Source: an uncultured Pelagibacteraceae bacterium
GTDB lineage: Bacteria; Pseudomonadota; Alphaproteobacteria; Pelagibacterales; Pelagibacteraceae
DNA length: 64,000 bases
Direction: 5' to 3'
Assembly (NCBI GenBank): GCA_902595125.1
Contig: CACJOY010000002.1
Location: 124,001 to 188,000 of the forward strand
This document shows positions 27,558 to 37,300 of the stretch, in pieces (the first letter of the stretch is position 1; every line of letters starts with the position of its first letter). The notes beneath the pieces were generated by a model. It was not told where the DNA came from, searched no databases, and saw only the letters and a program-made list of their open reading frames with translations. The translations under genes were made by a program, and so were the position numbers.

Positions 27558-28847
27558 ATGTTAGATAATTACTTTAACTATAAAAAACATAAAACAGATT
27601 TTAAAACAGAAGTCATTGCTGGAGTGTCGACCTTTTTAACAATGGCTTACATCATGTTTTTAAATCCTGTTATACTATCCGACGGTGGTTTTGATTTTGG
27701 CGGTGTTTTTACAGCAACAGCTCTTGCGGCAGCTCTAGCTTGTTTTATTGCTGCATTTTATGCTAAAACTTGGCCAGTTGGTCTCGCACCAGGAATGGGG
27801 ATTAATGCCTTTATCGCTTACGGTGTTTGTTTAGGCATGGAATATAGCCCTGATGAAGCGCTAGGTGCTGTTTTAGTTGCTGGTGTAGTCTTCTTAATAA
27901 TTTCTTTAACACCATTGCGAGCATGGTTGATAAATTCAATACCTAAAAGTTTAAAACTAGGGATTGGTGCTGGGATAGGATTATTTTTAGCAATTATTGG
28001 TTTTCAAATTATGGGGCTAACCACTGATAATCCTGTAGTTCTTGTGCAGCTTGGTGACCTCTCTAATCCACTTTTACTTTTAGGAGCTGGTGCATTTATT
28101 TCAATGATAGTAATGGAAAAAATGAAAATAAAAGGAAATATAATTATTGGAATAATTGTTTTTAGTGCAATTGCATGGGTAACTGGTTTAGGGAAATTTA
28201 ATGGAGTTGTCTCGTCTCCTCCATCAATGACTCACCTAATGACCTTTGATTTGGGCGCAGCTCTAAGTGCATCAATGGTAACTGTTATTTTTACTTTATT
28301 TTTTATTGACTTTTTTGATACTGCTGGAACACTTACTAGTGTAGCAAATGTATCAGGCAAAATAGGTCCAGATGGAAAAATTAAAGATATTAATAAAGCA
28401 ATGCTATCAGACAGTGCTTCTACAGTTGTTGGGGCTGTTTTAGGAACATCCACGGTCACAACTTATGTTGAAAGTGCAGCAGGAGTAAAAGCAGGTGGAA
28501 GAACAGGAATGACATCACTCGTAATAGGAATATTATTCTTGTTTTGTTTATTCTTTAGTCCACTAGCTACATCTTTACCTAAAGAAATTGATGGAGCTGC
28601 TTTGATATACATTGCTACTTTATTTGTAAGAAATATTGCTGATATTGAATGGGATGATATTGCAGAGTCTGGTCCAGCAGTTCTTGCGATGATTGCCATG
28701 CCATTCACTTATTCTATATCTAATGGAATAGCATTAGCTTTTGTTGCTTATGCAGCTATTAAACTTTGCACAGGGAAATTTGACAGTACTAGTCCAGCAA
28801 TTTGGGTTATCGCTGCTCTTAGTATAGTAAGTTTTTTAGTAGCCTAG
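27558..28847 (+). CDS. Purine permease, NCS2 family (AzgA/GhxP-like)
   Basis: A 429-aa inner-membrane transporter with about 12 membrane segments, of the AzgA-like branch of the NCS2 family that imports adenine, guanine or hypoxanthine with protons. Motifs include FLTMAYIMFLNPVILS near residue 25, GLAPGMGINAF near 75, GIGAGIGLFLAIIGFQ near 136, DFFDTAGTL near 252 and STVTTYVESAAGV near 298. It is preceded by a GGAGG site. A purine phosphoribosyltransferase faces it across a shared terminator, consistent with purine salvage. Confidence 0.9.
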   Translation: MLDNYFNYKKHKTDFKTEVIAGVSTFLTMAYIMFLNPVILSDGGFDFGGVFTATALAAALACFIAAFYAKTWPVGLAPGMGINAFIAYGVCLGMEYSPDEALGAVLVAGVVFLIISLTPLRAWLINSIPKSLKLGIGAGIGLFLAIIGFQIMGLTTDNPVVLVQLGDLSNPLLLLGAGAFISMIVMEKMKIKGNIIIGIIVFSAIAWVTGLGKFNGVVSSPPSMTHLMTFDLGAALSASMVTVIFTLFFIDFFDTAGTLTSVANVSGKIGPDGKIKDINKAMLSDSASTVVGAVLGTSTVTTYVESAAGVKAGGRTGMTSLVIGILFLFCLFFSPLATSLPKEIDGAALIYIATLFVRNIADIEWDDIAESGPAVLAMIAMPFTYSISNGIALAFVAYAAIKLCTGKFDSTSPAIWVIAALSIVSFLVA

Positions 28848-28864
28848 AATAAATTTTAAAAATT

Positions 28865-28890
28865 AGGGCGGCTTTCAAGTCGCCCTTTTT
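28865..28890. terminator. Terminator between purine permease and phosphoribosyltransferase
   Basis: AGGGCGGCTT pairs with AAGTCGCCCT with one G-T wobble and is followed by a T-run on the plus strand. It ends the permease transcript. An A-rich flank upstream makes weaker function on the minus strand possible. Confidence 0.88.
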
Positions 28891-29413
28891 ATTTTTTATG
28901 CTTTTTAATAATTTCATCAATCCTTATTTCTTCATAAATTTCAAAAGGTTGAACGATCCATGGATCACTATCTAATTTAGTTGCACAAAAATCAGGTTTA
29001 AATGTAGATTTTTTTTTCTTCCATAAAGTTGCTGTTTTAATATCTTCTATTTTTCCTTTAATTGGTTCATATTTTTTTAACCAATCGATACTTTTATTAA
29101 ACGTAATTCCAGTATCTGACAAATCATCACACAATAAAATTTTTCCACCCATATTAGGAGCTATAGAGCTCATCTCTCTTGAGAACACAATATCGCCTTG
29201 CTCGTCTTCTACACCTTTTCCACTGTAAGACTCAACTGCAAGGTAAGCACATTTTAATTTAAAAATTCTACTTAACACATCAATCATTGGAGCTGCACCC
29301 CTCATGATCCCTATTAATATTGAGGGCTTGTAATTACTTTCTTCGATCTGAATTGCCAATTTTTCAACTGTTTTATTATAATCATCCCAATTAATAATTA
29401 ATTTATCAGACAT
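28889..29413 (-). CDS. Purine phosphoribosyltransferase (xanthine/guanine/hypoxanthine type)
   Basis: A 174-aa type I phosphoribosyltransferase that would join a purine base to PRPP. The PRPP-binding motif reads LLCDDLSDTGITF near residue 95, and GIMRGAAPMIDVL near 34 is the usual second loop. The N-terminal and C-terminal (DPWIVQPFE) parts look like the xanthine-guanine/hypoxanthine group rather than adenine or pyrimidine enzymes. The base specificity is not determined by what I can see. It converges with the purine permease. Confidence 0.85.
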   Translation of the reverse strand: MSDKLIINWDDYNKTVEKLAIQIEESNYKPSILIGIMRGAAPMIDVLSRIFKLKCAYLAVESYSGKGVEDEQGDIVFSREMSSIAPNMGGKILLCDDLSDTGITFNKSIDWLKKYEPIKGKIEDIKTATLWKKKKSTFKPDFCATKLDSDPWIVQPFEIYEEIRIDEIIKKHKK

Positions 29414-29497
29414 TTTTATAATTTAATCAAAGCTTTTATTTAATATTTAATTAATCTTCGATTTATATCAAAATTTATAATAAAACAATAAATCTAT

Positions 29498-30391
29498 ATG
29501 AAAATCTTTGATTGCTTTATGTACTTTGATGAAGATTTAGTCTTAGATGTAAGATTAAACCTATTAAATAGTTTTGTAGACAAGTTTATAATAATAGAGT
29601 CAAAATATGATCACAAAGGAGAAAAGAGAAAACCTCTTTTTGATATTAAAAAATTCAAAAAATTTGAAAAAAAAATTACGTACATATTAAAAGAGAACCA
29701 ACCAGATAATCTAGAAAAGATACATAATAACGATGATGAAAAAGAATACTATAGAAAATCACTTTTTAATGCTTCAAAGAGAGAAAGCTCACAAAGAAAT
29801 TATATTTTAAGTGGATTAAATGAAGCACAAGCTGACGATTGGATAATTATTTCAGATTTAGACGAAATACCAAATTTAGAAAAAGTCGACTTTAAAAATA
29901 TTAATAATAAGTTTTTATTTTTTAAACAAGATATGATGTATTACAAATTTAATCTAAGATTAGAAAATTTTACTTGGATCGGAAGTAGAGCTTGTAAGTT
30001 CAAAGATTTACAATCTCCCCAATGGATAAGAGATATAAAAACTAAAAAATTTGCTTGGTGGAGGTTTGATACATTATTCTCTAAAAAAAAATACAAAGAT
30101 ATATTTTTTTTAGAGAATGGGGGTTGGCATTTTTCTTATTTAAAAACTCCTGAAGATATTGAAAAAAAACTCAAATCATATCTCCATCATATTGATTATG
30201 ATAGAAACCCTCTAGGAATAGAAAAAATAACAGAAATCGTGAAGAATAATAAAGCTATTTATGATTTAAATATCGATCAACGAAAAAATAAGTTTTTTTC
30301 TAATAATGAACTAACTAAAATTGACATAAATTTAATGCCTAATTATATAAAAATAAATTCCTCAAAATTCTCTGAATGGATTGAAAAATGA
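29498..30391 (+). CDS. Glycosyltransferase family 17-like protein
   Basis: A 297-aa protein of the GT17 group, whose eukaryotic members add beta-1,4-GlcNAc to N-glycans. Family features are the N-terminus KIFDCFMYFDEDLVLDVRL, the segment FIIIESKYDHKGEKR near residue 32, the acidic IISDLDEIPN near 117 (probable metal site) and GGWHFSYLKTPE near 207. In bacteria these genes usually sit in surface-polysaccharide regions. Here it overlaps a DUF1330 gene by 4 bases, so its substrate is unknown. Confidence 0.83.
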   Translation: MKIFDCFMYFDEDLVLDVRLNLLNSFVDKFIIIESKYDHKGEKRKPLFDIKKFKKFEKKITYILKENQPDNLEKIHNNDDEKEYYRKSLFNASKRESSQRNYILSGLNEAQADDWIIISDLDEIPNLEKVDFKNINNKFLFFKQDMMYYKFNLRLENFTWIGSRACKFKDLQSPQWIRDIKTKKFAWWRFDTLFSKKKYKDIFFLENGGWHFSYLKTPEDIEKKLKSYLHHIDYDRNPLGIEKITEIVKNNKAIYDLNIDQRKNKFFSNNELTKIDINLMPNYIKINSSKFSEWIEK

Positions 30392-30678
30392 AGAAAGCTT
30401 ATTGGGTGTGTATATTTGAAAAAATCAGTAATACAGAGAAATTAAAAGAGTATGCAATTAAAGCAAAACCAGCTGTAGAAAAATTTTCTGGAAAATTTTT
30501 AGCAAGAGGAGGAAAAAGTAGAACAAACGAGGGAATTGACTCTCCAAGAGTAGTTGTTGTTGAATTTCCCGATTATAATACTGCTTTAAAATGTTATGAC
30601 TCTGTGGAATATCAAGAGGCACATGATATTCTTAATGGCCATGTAGTTAGACATCACCAAATAGTAGAAGGTAATTAA
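30388..30678 (+). CDS. DUF1330 protein
   Basis: A 96-aa ferredoxin-like-fold protein of family DUF1330. Typical features are YWVCIFEKISN at the start, GGKFLARGG-like sequence (FSGKFLARGGKS) near residue 36, VVVVEFPDYNTALKCYDSVEYQ near 56 and a final HHQIVEG. No activity is established for the family. It overlaps the GT17 gene by 4 bases (ATGA) and the convergent alkA by 4 bases. Confidence 0.88.
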   Translation: MKKAYWVCIFEKISNTEKLKEYAIKAKPAVEKFSGKFLARGGKSRTNEGIDSPRVVVVEFPDYNTALKCYDSVEYQEAHDILNGHVVRHHQIVEGN

Positions 30679-31310
30679 TATTGTATTGGCTCAGGATCTA
30701 TACTTCTCCATAAATACCATGTCGCAACTGAACAGTAAGGAGAAAATTTTTTTTTTAAAGATCCAACAAACTTTTCTGGTGGTAAATAGTTTTTTTTATA
30801 ATTTTTGGAAATTGCTCTTAAAAGACCGATATCTTGAATTGGCCAAATATTTGGTCGGTTATAAGTAAAAAGAAGTATCATTTCAGCAGACCATTTTCCG
30901 ATTTGTTTTAATTCAGAGAGATAACTAATCGCATCATCATCGTTCATTTTTACAATTAGTTTAGGATTAAAAGATTTATCCAGCATTTGTTTTGCTAAAC
31001 TTTTTATTCCTAAAACTTTCTGACGACTTAAACCACATCTTTTAAGTTCACTGAAGGTCAATTTTGACACTATTTTTGCATTAACTTTATTTTTACATTT
31101 TTTTTTAAATTTAAGAAAAACAGAATTTGCAGCAGCAACACTTATTTGTTGTCCAATTATACTTTTACAAAGTGAAAAAAAAATATCCCTTCTAGATGTA
31201 AGAATAACTTCTGATGGACTTTTATAATTTTTAATTAATCTTGACATGATTTTATCCTTTTTTGATAAATATTTTTTTGCCTTATTCCAATATTTTGGTA
31301 CTTTAGTCAT
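30675..31310 (-). CDS. alkA: DNA-3-methyladenine glycosylase II (AlkA-like)
   Basis: A base-excision-repair glycosylase that removes alkylated purines. The 211-aa protein is the short form made of the HhH-GPD domain only. Evidence is SIIGQQISVAAANSVF near residue 52, the helix-hairpin-helix LKQIGKWSAEMILLF near 137, and the catalytic Asp in PIQDIGLLRA near 158. The N-terminal regulatory or TATA-like domain of E. coli AlkA is absent. It overlaps the upstream transporter gene by 8 bases. Confidence 0.9.
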   Translation of the reverse strand: MTKVPKYWNKAKKYLSKKDKIMSRLIKNYKSPSEVILTSRRDIFFSLCKSIIGQQISVAAANSVFLKFKKKCKNKVNAKIVSKLTFSELKRCGLSRQKVLGIKSLAKQMLDKSFNPKLIVKMNDDDAISYLSELKQIGKWSAEMILLFTYNRPNIWPIQDIGLLRAISKNYKKNYLPPEKFVGSLKKKFSPYCSVATWYLWRSIDPEPIQY

Positions 31311-32187
31311 TTAATGTTTTTGAAGTAACAATATTCTTATTATAAATTTCTCTTCTAAAAATTATTAATGTTGAAATAATTACTAAAAATGCTCCCGATA
31401 GTGTTTTAATAGTAGGTATCTCTTCCCAAATAAAATATCCAAAGATTACTGCAAATACTAAAGCTAAATATTTCAATGGCGTTACTAGTGAAACTTCAGA
31501 ATATTTATATGAAAGACTTAACCATAAATTAGCAACACCTCCAAAAATACCGATTAAAGACAATAAGATAAAATGATTAAAACTTGGCATTACCCAGCCC
31601 TGAGGAATAGTTAAAAAACTTAAAAACATAATTGATAAAGAAAAATAGAAAGAAATTAACCAAGGTGGCTCAGTAGTAGATAATTGTCTAATTGTAATAG
31701 CAACATAAGAAAGTCCTAAACAAAAAATAATTGGAAAAATGTAATATACATTTAATTCACTAATTCCAGGTTCAGTTATAACGAGTATTCCAATGAAACC
31801 AATAATAACAGCCATCCATCTAAAAATTCCTACTTTTTCACTTAGTAAGAAAATCGATAAAATAGTTGTGAATATAGGTGCAGCGAAAGAAATGCTTACC
31901 ACTGTTGCTAAAGGTAACTCTCTAAGAGCTATGAATATTGAAATTAAAGCTATAAGGCCAGCTAAACATCTAAGTGCATGCAAACCAGGTCTTTTAGTTT
32001 GATAAAAATTAATTAATCTTTCTTTTGGTATTACAAAAAAATAAAAAATTATTCCAAAAAAACCTCTAAAAAATAGAACCTGTCCTATAGGATAATCTAT
32101 GGACCACTTTACAATAACATCCATTAAAGAAAATGCACATATAGACATAAACATGTACAAAAAACCTAATTGATTTTTACTTAGCAT
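31303..32187 (-). CDS. EamA-family DMT transporter
   Basis: A 294-aa inner-membrane protein with about ten membrane segments in two EamA repeats, of the drug/metabolite transporter superfamily. Typical motifs are FFRGFFGIIFYF near residue 40, LPLATVVSISFAAPIFTTILS near 98 and FRWMAVIIGFIGILVI near 125, with a second repeat ending FGYFIWEEIPT. Substrates of this family cannot be read from sequence. It diverges from msrA by 35 bases and is translated with alkA. Confidence 0.88.
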   Translation of the reverse strand: MLSKNQLGFLYMFMSICAFSLMDVIVKWSIDYPIGQVLFFRGFFGIIFYFFVIPKERLINFYQTKRPGLHALRCLAGLIALISIFIALRELPLATVVSISFAAPIFTTILSIFLLSEKVGIFRWMAVIIGFIGILVITEPGISELNVYYIFPIIFCLGLSYVAITIRQLSTTEPPWLISFYFSLSIMFLSFLTIPQGWVMPSFNHFILLSLIGIFGGVANLWLSLSYKYSEVSLVTPLKYLALVFAVIFGYFIWEEIPTIKTLSGAFLVIISTLIIFRREIYNKNIVTSKTLND

Positions 32188-32222
32188 ATGAATAATTTGT
32201 AAATTAATTTAAATCTTAATCA

Positions 32223-32666
32223 ATGGAAATAGCAGTTTTAGCTCTTGGATGTTTTTGGGGACCAGAAATCAAATATAGTAAAATTCCTGGCATAATAAAA
32301 ACTGAGGTAGGATATTGTGGAGGTGATAAACCTAAAGTGACCTACAAAGAAGTATGCACAGGCAAAACCAATCATGCGGAAGTAGTAAAACTTGATTTCG
32401 ATGAAAAGCAAATATCTTATGAGAAAATTATATATAAATTTTTTGAATTCCATGATCCGACGACTTTAAATTCTCAAGGACCAGATTTTGGAACTCAATA
32501 CAGAAGTGAAATTTTTTATTTAAATGAAAATCAAAAAGTAATAGCTGAAAAAATTTGTAAGGAAGTAAATGACAAATTGTCTGGTAAAGTTGTGACCAAT
32601 ATCACTCTTCTTAAGAACTACTGCCCAGCTGAGGAATATCATCAAAAATATTTAGAAAAAAAATAA
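32223..32666 (+). CDS. msrA: Peptide-methionine (S)-S-oxide reductase MsrA
   Basis: MsrA repairs oxidised methionine in proteins. The 147-aa form carries the active-site GCFWG with Cys10, EVGYCGGD near residue 27, HAEVVKLDFD near 51 and FHDPTTLNSQGPDFGTQYRS near 77. The late NYCPAEEYHQKY supplies the resolving Cys region. The length is near the minimum for the family. It starts a four-gene run msrA-sseA-RND adaptor-RND pump with one base to sseA. Confidence 0.96.
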   Translation: MEIAVLALGCFWGPEIKYSKIPGIIKTEVGYCGGDKPKVTYKEVCTGKTNHAEVVKLDFDEKQISYEKIIYKFFEFHDPTTLNSQGPDFGTQYRSEIFYLNENQKVIAEKICKEVNDKLSGKVVTNITLLKNYCPAEEYHQKYLEKK

Positions 32667-32667
32667 T

Positions 32668-33483
32668 ATGTCATTAGTTGAAACTGATTGGCTCGAAAAA
32701 AATTTAGATCGTGTAAAAATTATTGATTGTTCATGGCATATGCCAAAATCTAACAGAAATGGATTTGAAGAATATAAATCACAACACATTCCTTACTCTG
32801 TTTTTTTTGATTTAGATAAAAATTCGAAAAAAAACTCTCATCTTCCTCATATGCTTGTTGAAAAAGAAGATTGGGAAAAAATTGTATCCAAAATGGGGAT
32901 AGAGAATAATGATGAAATAATTGTTTATGATAATTCTGATGTAATAAGTTCATGTCGATGTTGGTTTAACTTTATTTACTTTGGTCATGATCCTAAATTA
33001 ATTCACATTTTAAATGGTGGATTAAAAAAATGGATTAAAGAAAAAAGAAAGATTACGCAGGATATTCCCCAAATAAAATTCACTAAATATAAATCTTTCA
33101 AAAAAAAAGATCTGGTTAAAAATAAAGAGTTTATTGACGCAAATATTCAAACTAAAAAATTTAAAGTGATAGATGCAAGGAGCAAAGAAAGATTTGAAGG
33201 TAAAGTACCGGAGCCCAGAATAGGTCTAAGAAGCGGTAGTATAGAAAATTCTTTTTGTATGCCTTTTTCTAATTGTTTAAATCCAGATAAAACCTTTAAA
33301 GATAATAAAGAACTAAAGAATATTTTTGAGTCATATGTAAAAAATATAGATGAAAAAAATATTGTTTTTTCATGTGGTTCGGGAGTAACTGCGTGTGTTT
33401 TGGCACTAGCTTATTCTCTAATAAATGATAAATATCAGCCTTGTATTTACGATGGCTCTTGGGCTGAATACGGTTTAATTTAA
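32668..33483 (+). CDS. sseA: 3-Mercaptopyruvate / thiosulfate sulfurtransferase
   Basis: A two-domain rhodanese that moves sulfane sulfur to cyanide or thiol acceptors. The 271-aa protein has an inactive N-terminal rhodanese domain and a C-terminal active one with CGSGVTAC near residue 232. CGSG(V/T)TA is the mercaptopyruvate-type loop. Conserved parts include IIDCSWHMP near 18, HIPYSVFFDLD near 41 and DARSKERFEGKVPEPRIG near 168. It lies one base after msrA and seven bases before the RND adaptor gene. Confidence 0.93.
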   Translation: MSLVETDWLEKNLDRVKIIDCSWHMPKSNRNGFEEYKSQHIPYSVFFDLDKNSKKNSHLPHMLVEKEDWEKIVSKMGIENNDEIIVYDNSDVISSCRCWFNFIYFGHDPKLIHILNGGLKKWIKEKRKITQDIPQIKFTKYKSFKKKDLVKNKEFIDANIQTKKFKVIDARSKERFEGKVPEPRIGLRSGSIENSFCMPFSNCLNPDKTFKDNKELKNIFESYVKNIDEKNIVFSCGSGVTACVLALAYSLINDKYQPCIYDGSWAEYGLI

Positions 33484-33490
33484 ATTTAAA

Positions 33491-34360
33491 ATGAAAAGAT
33501 CAACTAAAACTATTTCTATAATATTCCTATTTTTTCTCATTATAGCAATTGTGATTATTGGAAGAACAATGATTGGGAATCATTTTAAAAAAAAATTTAG
33601 TAAAATGCCTCCTCCAGGAATTATAATTACAGAAGTTGTTAAGAAAGAATTTTCACAAAAAATAGAAACTTTTGGAACAGCAATTTCAAAAAGATCTGAA
33701 ACATTTAAGATTAAAAAAGATGATCTTATTGAAGATTTAAAGTTAAAAAATTTTGTTAAAAAAGGTGAAGTTTTAATTAAATTGAAAAGTGGTGATGTAA
33801 TAGCTCCATTTAGTGGAGTGTTGGGATATACTGGACTTACAGAAGATATACTTGTTTCAAACAATATAGTCATTATCACAATAGATGACAACTCAACTAT
33901 ATATTCTGATATTAAAATCCCTGAAAATTACTCAGCGTATATAAAAAAAGGGTTACCAGTCAAAGTAAAAATAGCCAGCTATAAAGATAAAATATTTGAG
34001 GGTGAAGTTGATTTTGTTTCAAGTAGAATAAATGCTGATACTAGAAGTTTACTATCAAGGATAAAAGTAAAAAATAAAGACTTAGAATTAATTTCAGGAT
34101 CATTACTAGAGGTTAGCGTTAAATTTGACTTAAGAAATTCTTTAAGTGTTCCTGATACAAGTGTAATGGTTGAGGGAGATAAGTCATATGTGTATAAGAT
34201 TAATGATGAAAATATTGCTAATAAAATAGAAGTAAAAACAGGTTTAAGAAGTGAAAAAAATATAGAAATAGTCTCTGGTTTGGCTCAAGGAGATATTATT
34301 GTAGCTGAAGGATTAAGAAAAGTTAGACCACAAGGAAAAATAAAACCCATCAATCAATAA
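33491..34360 (+). CDS. RND efflux periplasmic adaptor lacking the alpha-hairpin
   Basis: A 289-aa membrane-fusion protein with one N-terminal membrane anchor (residues ~8-28). The two lipoyl half-motifs, KKGEVLIKLKS (~90-100) and GDVIAPFSGVLGY (~101-113), are directly joined. In most RND adaptors an alpha-helical hairpin that contacts a TolC-type channel separates them. The beta-barrel and membrane-proximal domains follow (INADTRSLLSRIKV near 175, VEGDKSYVY near 225). The gene abuts the pump gene with no gap. The missing hairpin recalls the Borrelia BesA adaptor. No TolC gene is in the window. Confidence 0.88.
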   Translation: MKRSTKTISIIFLFFLIIAIVIIGRTMIGNHFKKKFSKMPPPGIIITEVVKKEFSQKIETFGTAISKRSETFKIKKDDLIEDLKLKNFVKKGEVLIKLKSGDVIAPFSGVLGYTGLTEDILVSNNIVIITIDDNSTIYSDIKIPENYSAYIKKGLPVKVKIASYKDKIFEGEVDFVSSRINADTRSLLSRIKVKNKDLELISGSLLEVSVKFDLRNSLSVPDTSVMVEGDKSYVYKINDENIANKIEVKTGLRSEKNIEIVSGLAQGDIIVAEGLRKVRPQGKIKPINQ

Positions 34361-37300
34361 ATGTTTATATCTGAATTAAGCATAAAAAGACCGACCGTCT
34401 CTTGGGTTATGTCACTTATATTGATTGTTTTTGGCTTGTTTGTTTTTTGGAAATTACCAGTTAGAGAACTGCCAAATGGGATACAGCCACCAGTAGTACA
34501 AATTCAAGTAGATTATAAGTCTGCTGCAGCTTCAATAGTAGATCAAGAAGTAACACAAGTTGTTGAGGATGTTATTGGAGGAGCTGAGGGAATAAAAAAT
34601 ATTGATTCTAAATCTGAAAATGGAAGAAGTACAATTAATGTAGAATTTGACACTAGCATAGATTTAGATAATGCGGCTAATGACATTAGAGAAAGAGTTG
34701 CTCGAATTGTTGATAATTTGCCTTCTGAGTCTGATGCTCCACAAATACTTAAAAGAGCAGCTGGTTTTACTACTACTATGTGGCTTTCCTTATCATCCTC
34801 TACATGGAGTGATCTTGAATTAGGAGATTATGCAGAAAGATATTTAGTTGATCAATTTTCTAGTGTTAGAAATGTTGGAAGGATCAGGGTTGGAGGATTA
34901 AGAGAATTAAGTATCAGAGTGTGGATTGATCCTATAAGGCTTGCTGCAAATGATTTGACAATTAAAGAGGTTGAAACTGCCATGCGAGGAGAAAATATTA
35001 GTCTTCCAGCTGGAACTCTTGAGGCAGACAATATTGATTTAACACTTAATTTAGATAAATCATATAACAATATTAATTCTATCAAGCTGCTACCAATAAA
35101 AAAAACTAAAAACAAAGTTATTTTATTATCTGATGTTGCAAATATAGAATTTGGGCCAGTTTCAGAAAAAACACTATTTAAAGCTCAAACTAAAGACCAA
35201 ATAAATTTAAAAACTGTTGGAATAGGTATTTATGCTAGAAGTGGTGCATCAACAGTTGAACTTTCAAACGATATCAAGAAAAAAATTATTCAAGTCAAAA
35301 AATCGTTACCTGATGAATTAGACTTAAGAGTTTCTTTTAATAGAGCAAACTATGTTGAAGCAGCTATTCAGGAAGTTTATAAAACTTTATTAATAGCGTT
35401 TATTTTAGTTGTATTAATAATCTATCTATTTTTAGGAAATCTGAAGGCAGTTATTGTGCCTGCTATAGCACTCCCTGTAAGTCTAATAGCTTCTTTTTTA
35501 GGTTTATATATATTTGGACTATCAATAAATATTTTTGTCCTTTTAAGTTTTATTTTAGCAATAGGAATAATCACAGATGATTCTGTCATAATGACAGATG
35601 CAATTTATAGAAGAATAGAAAATGGTGAAACTCCATTAGTTGCTGCATACAAAGGTTCTAAACAAATATCTTTTGCCATTATAGCTACAACACTTATTTT
35701 AGTAGCAGTTTTTCTGCCATTAATTTTTATTGAGGGAATTTCAGGAACTTTATTTAGAGAAACAGCAATTGCATTATCTTTTTCAATTGTTGTATCCTCT
35801 TTTGTAGCATTAACTTTATCTCCAATGCTTGCTAGTAAGTTTTTATACAAAAATACATCAAAAAAAAAATTTATACAAAAGTTTGAAAGAATTTTTCAAA
35901 GTTTTTCTAATTTTTATAAAGAAACTTTAGACTTAATTATTGATAAAACAAAAGCTGTAAGTTTTTTTATAATCTTAATAGTTGTAGCATCAGTACTATT
36001 ATTTAGTTTTTCAAAAAAAGAGTTGTTGCCTTTAGAGGATCGAGGAGCATACTTAATTATTGGCTCGACTGACGAAGGAAGTTCTTTTGAGTATACTCAA
36101 GAGCAAGCCCAAAAAGTAGAAGCGAGACTCATCCCTCTCCTCCAAGCTGAGGATAGCCCTTATGCAAGATTTATAATGAGAGTGCCTGGATTTGGTAATT
36201 CTGCAAATTCTTATAACAGTTTTATAATAATTGCTTTACTCGATGACTGGAAAAACAGAAAAAAAGGACAACAAGTAGTTTTAAGAGAAGCTATAGGAAA
36301 AATAGTTACTCTACCTCAGGCATTAGCATTCCCTATCTCTCCTCAATCAATAAGAGTATCTAATTATAATAAACCTGTACAGATGGTCATTTACGGAAGT
36401 ACTTATGAGGAGCTAGAAGAAATACAAAAAAAAGTTATACAAAAGTTAAGATCAAACAAAAACCTCTCTAGAATTGAGTCCGACTACAATCGAAATAAGC
36501 CCGAGATAAAATTAATCATTAATAAGAATAAAGCCAAAGATTTAGGAGTTTCAACAAAATCAATAGGCGAAACACTCGAAACTCTTTACGGAGGAAAAAA
36601 AATAACAACTTTCAACAAACTGGGTAAAGAATATCCTATAATTGTTCAACAATATTTATCTGATAGAAGAAATAAAGAAGGCGTTTCGAAAATATTTGTC
36701 CGTTCAGAGACAAATAGAAAATTAATTTCTTTAGCAAATCTGGTTAGTTTTAAAGAAGAAGGCTCAGCAAAAGAACTTGCAAGATATAATAGACAAAGAG
36801 CAGTAACAATATCAGCAAATATTAATGAGGGTTATACTTTAACACAGGCAATAGGTTTTTTTGAAGATGTGATGGTTGATATTGCTCCAGAAAATCAAAT
36901 TACTTGGAAAGGTAAATCTGAAGAAATTAAAGAAACAAGTAATGAATTATTTATAATTTTTACACTAGCACTACTTACTGCATATTTAGTAATGGCGGCT
37001 ACATTTAACTCTTTTGTTCATCCATTCATAATTGTTTTAACTGTTCCATTGGCTATTTTTGGTGGATTAATATTTATCTTATTCCTTAATAGTTCAGTAA
37101 ATATTTTTTCTCAAATTGCTTTAATTATATTGATCGGTATTTCTACAAAAAATAGTATTTTAATTGTCGACTATGCAAATCGAATAAGAACAACAGGAAA
37201 AAACATAAGGGCAGCTGTTAAGGAGGCATGTTCAGCAAGATTCAGACCTATTATTATGACATCACTGAGTACTATGATTGCTATGGTACCCCTTGTAATT

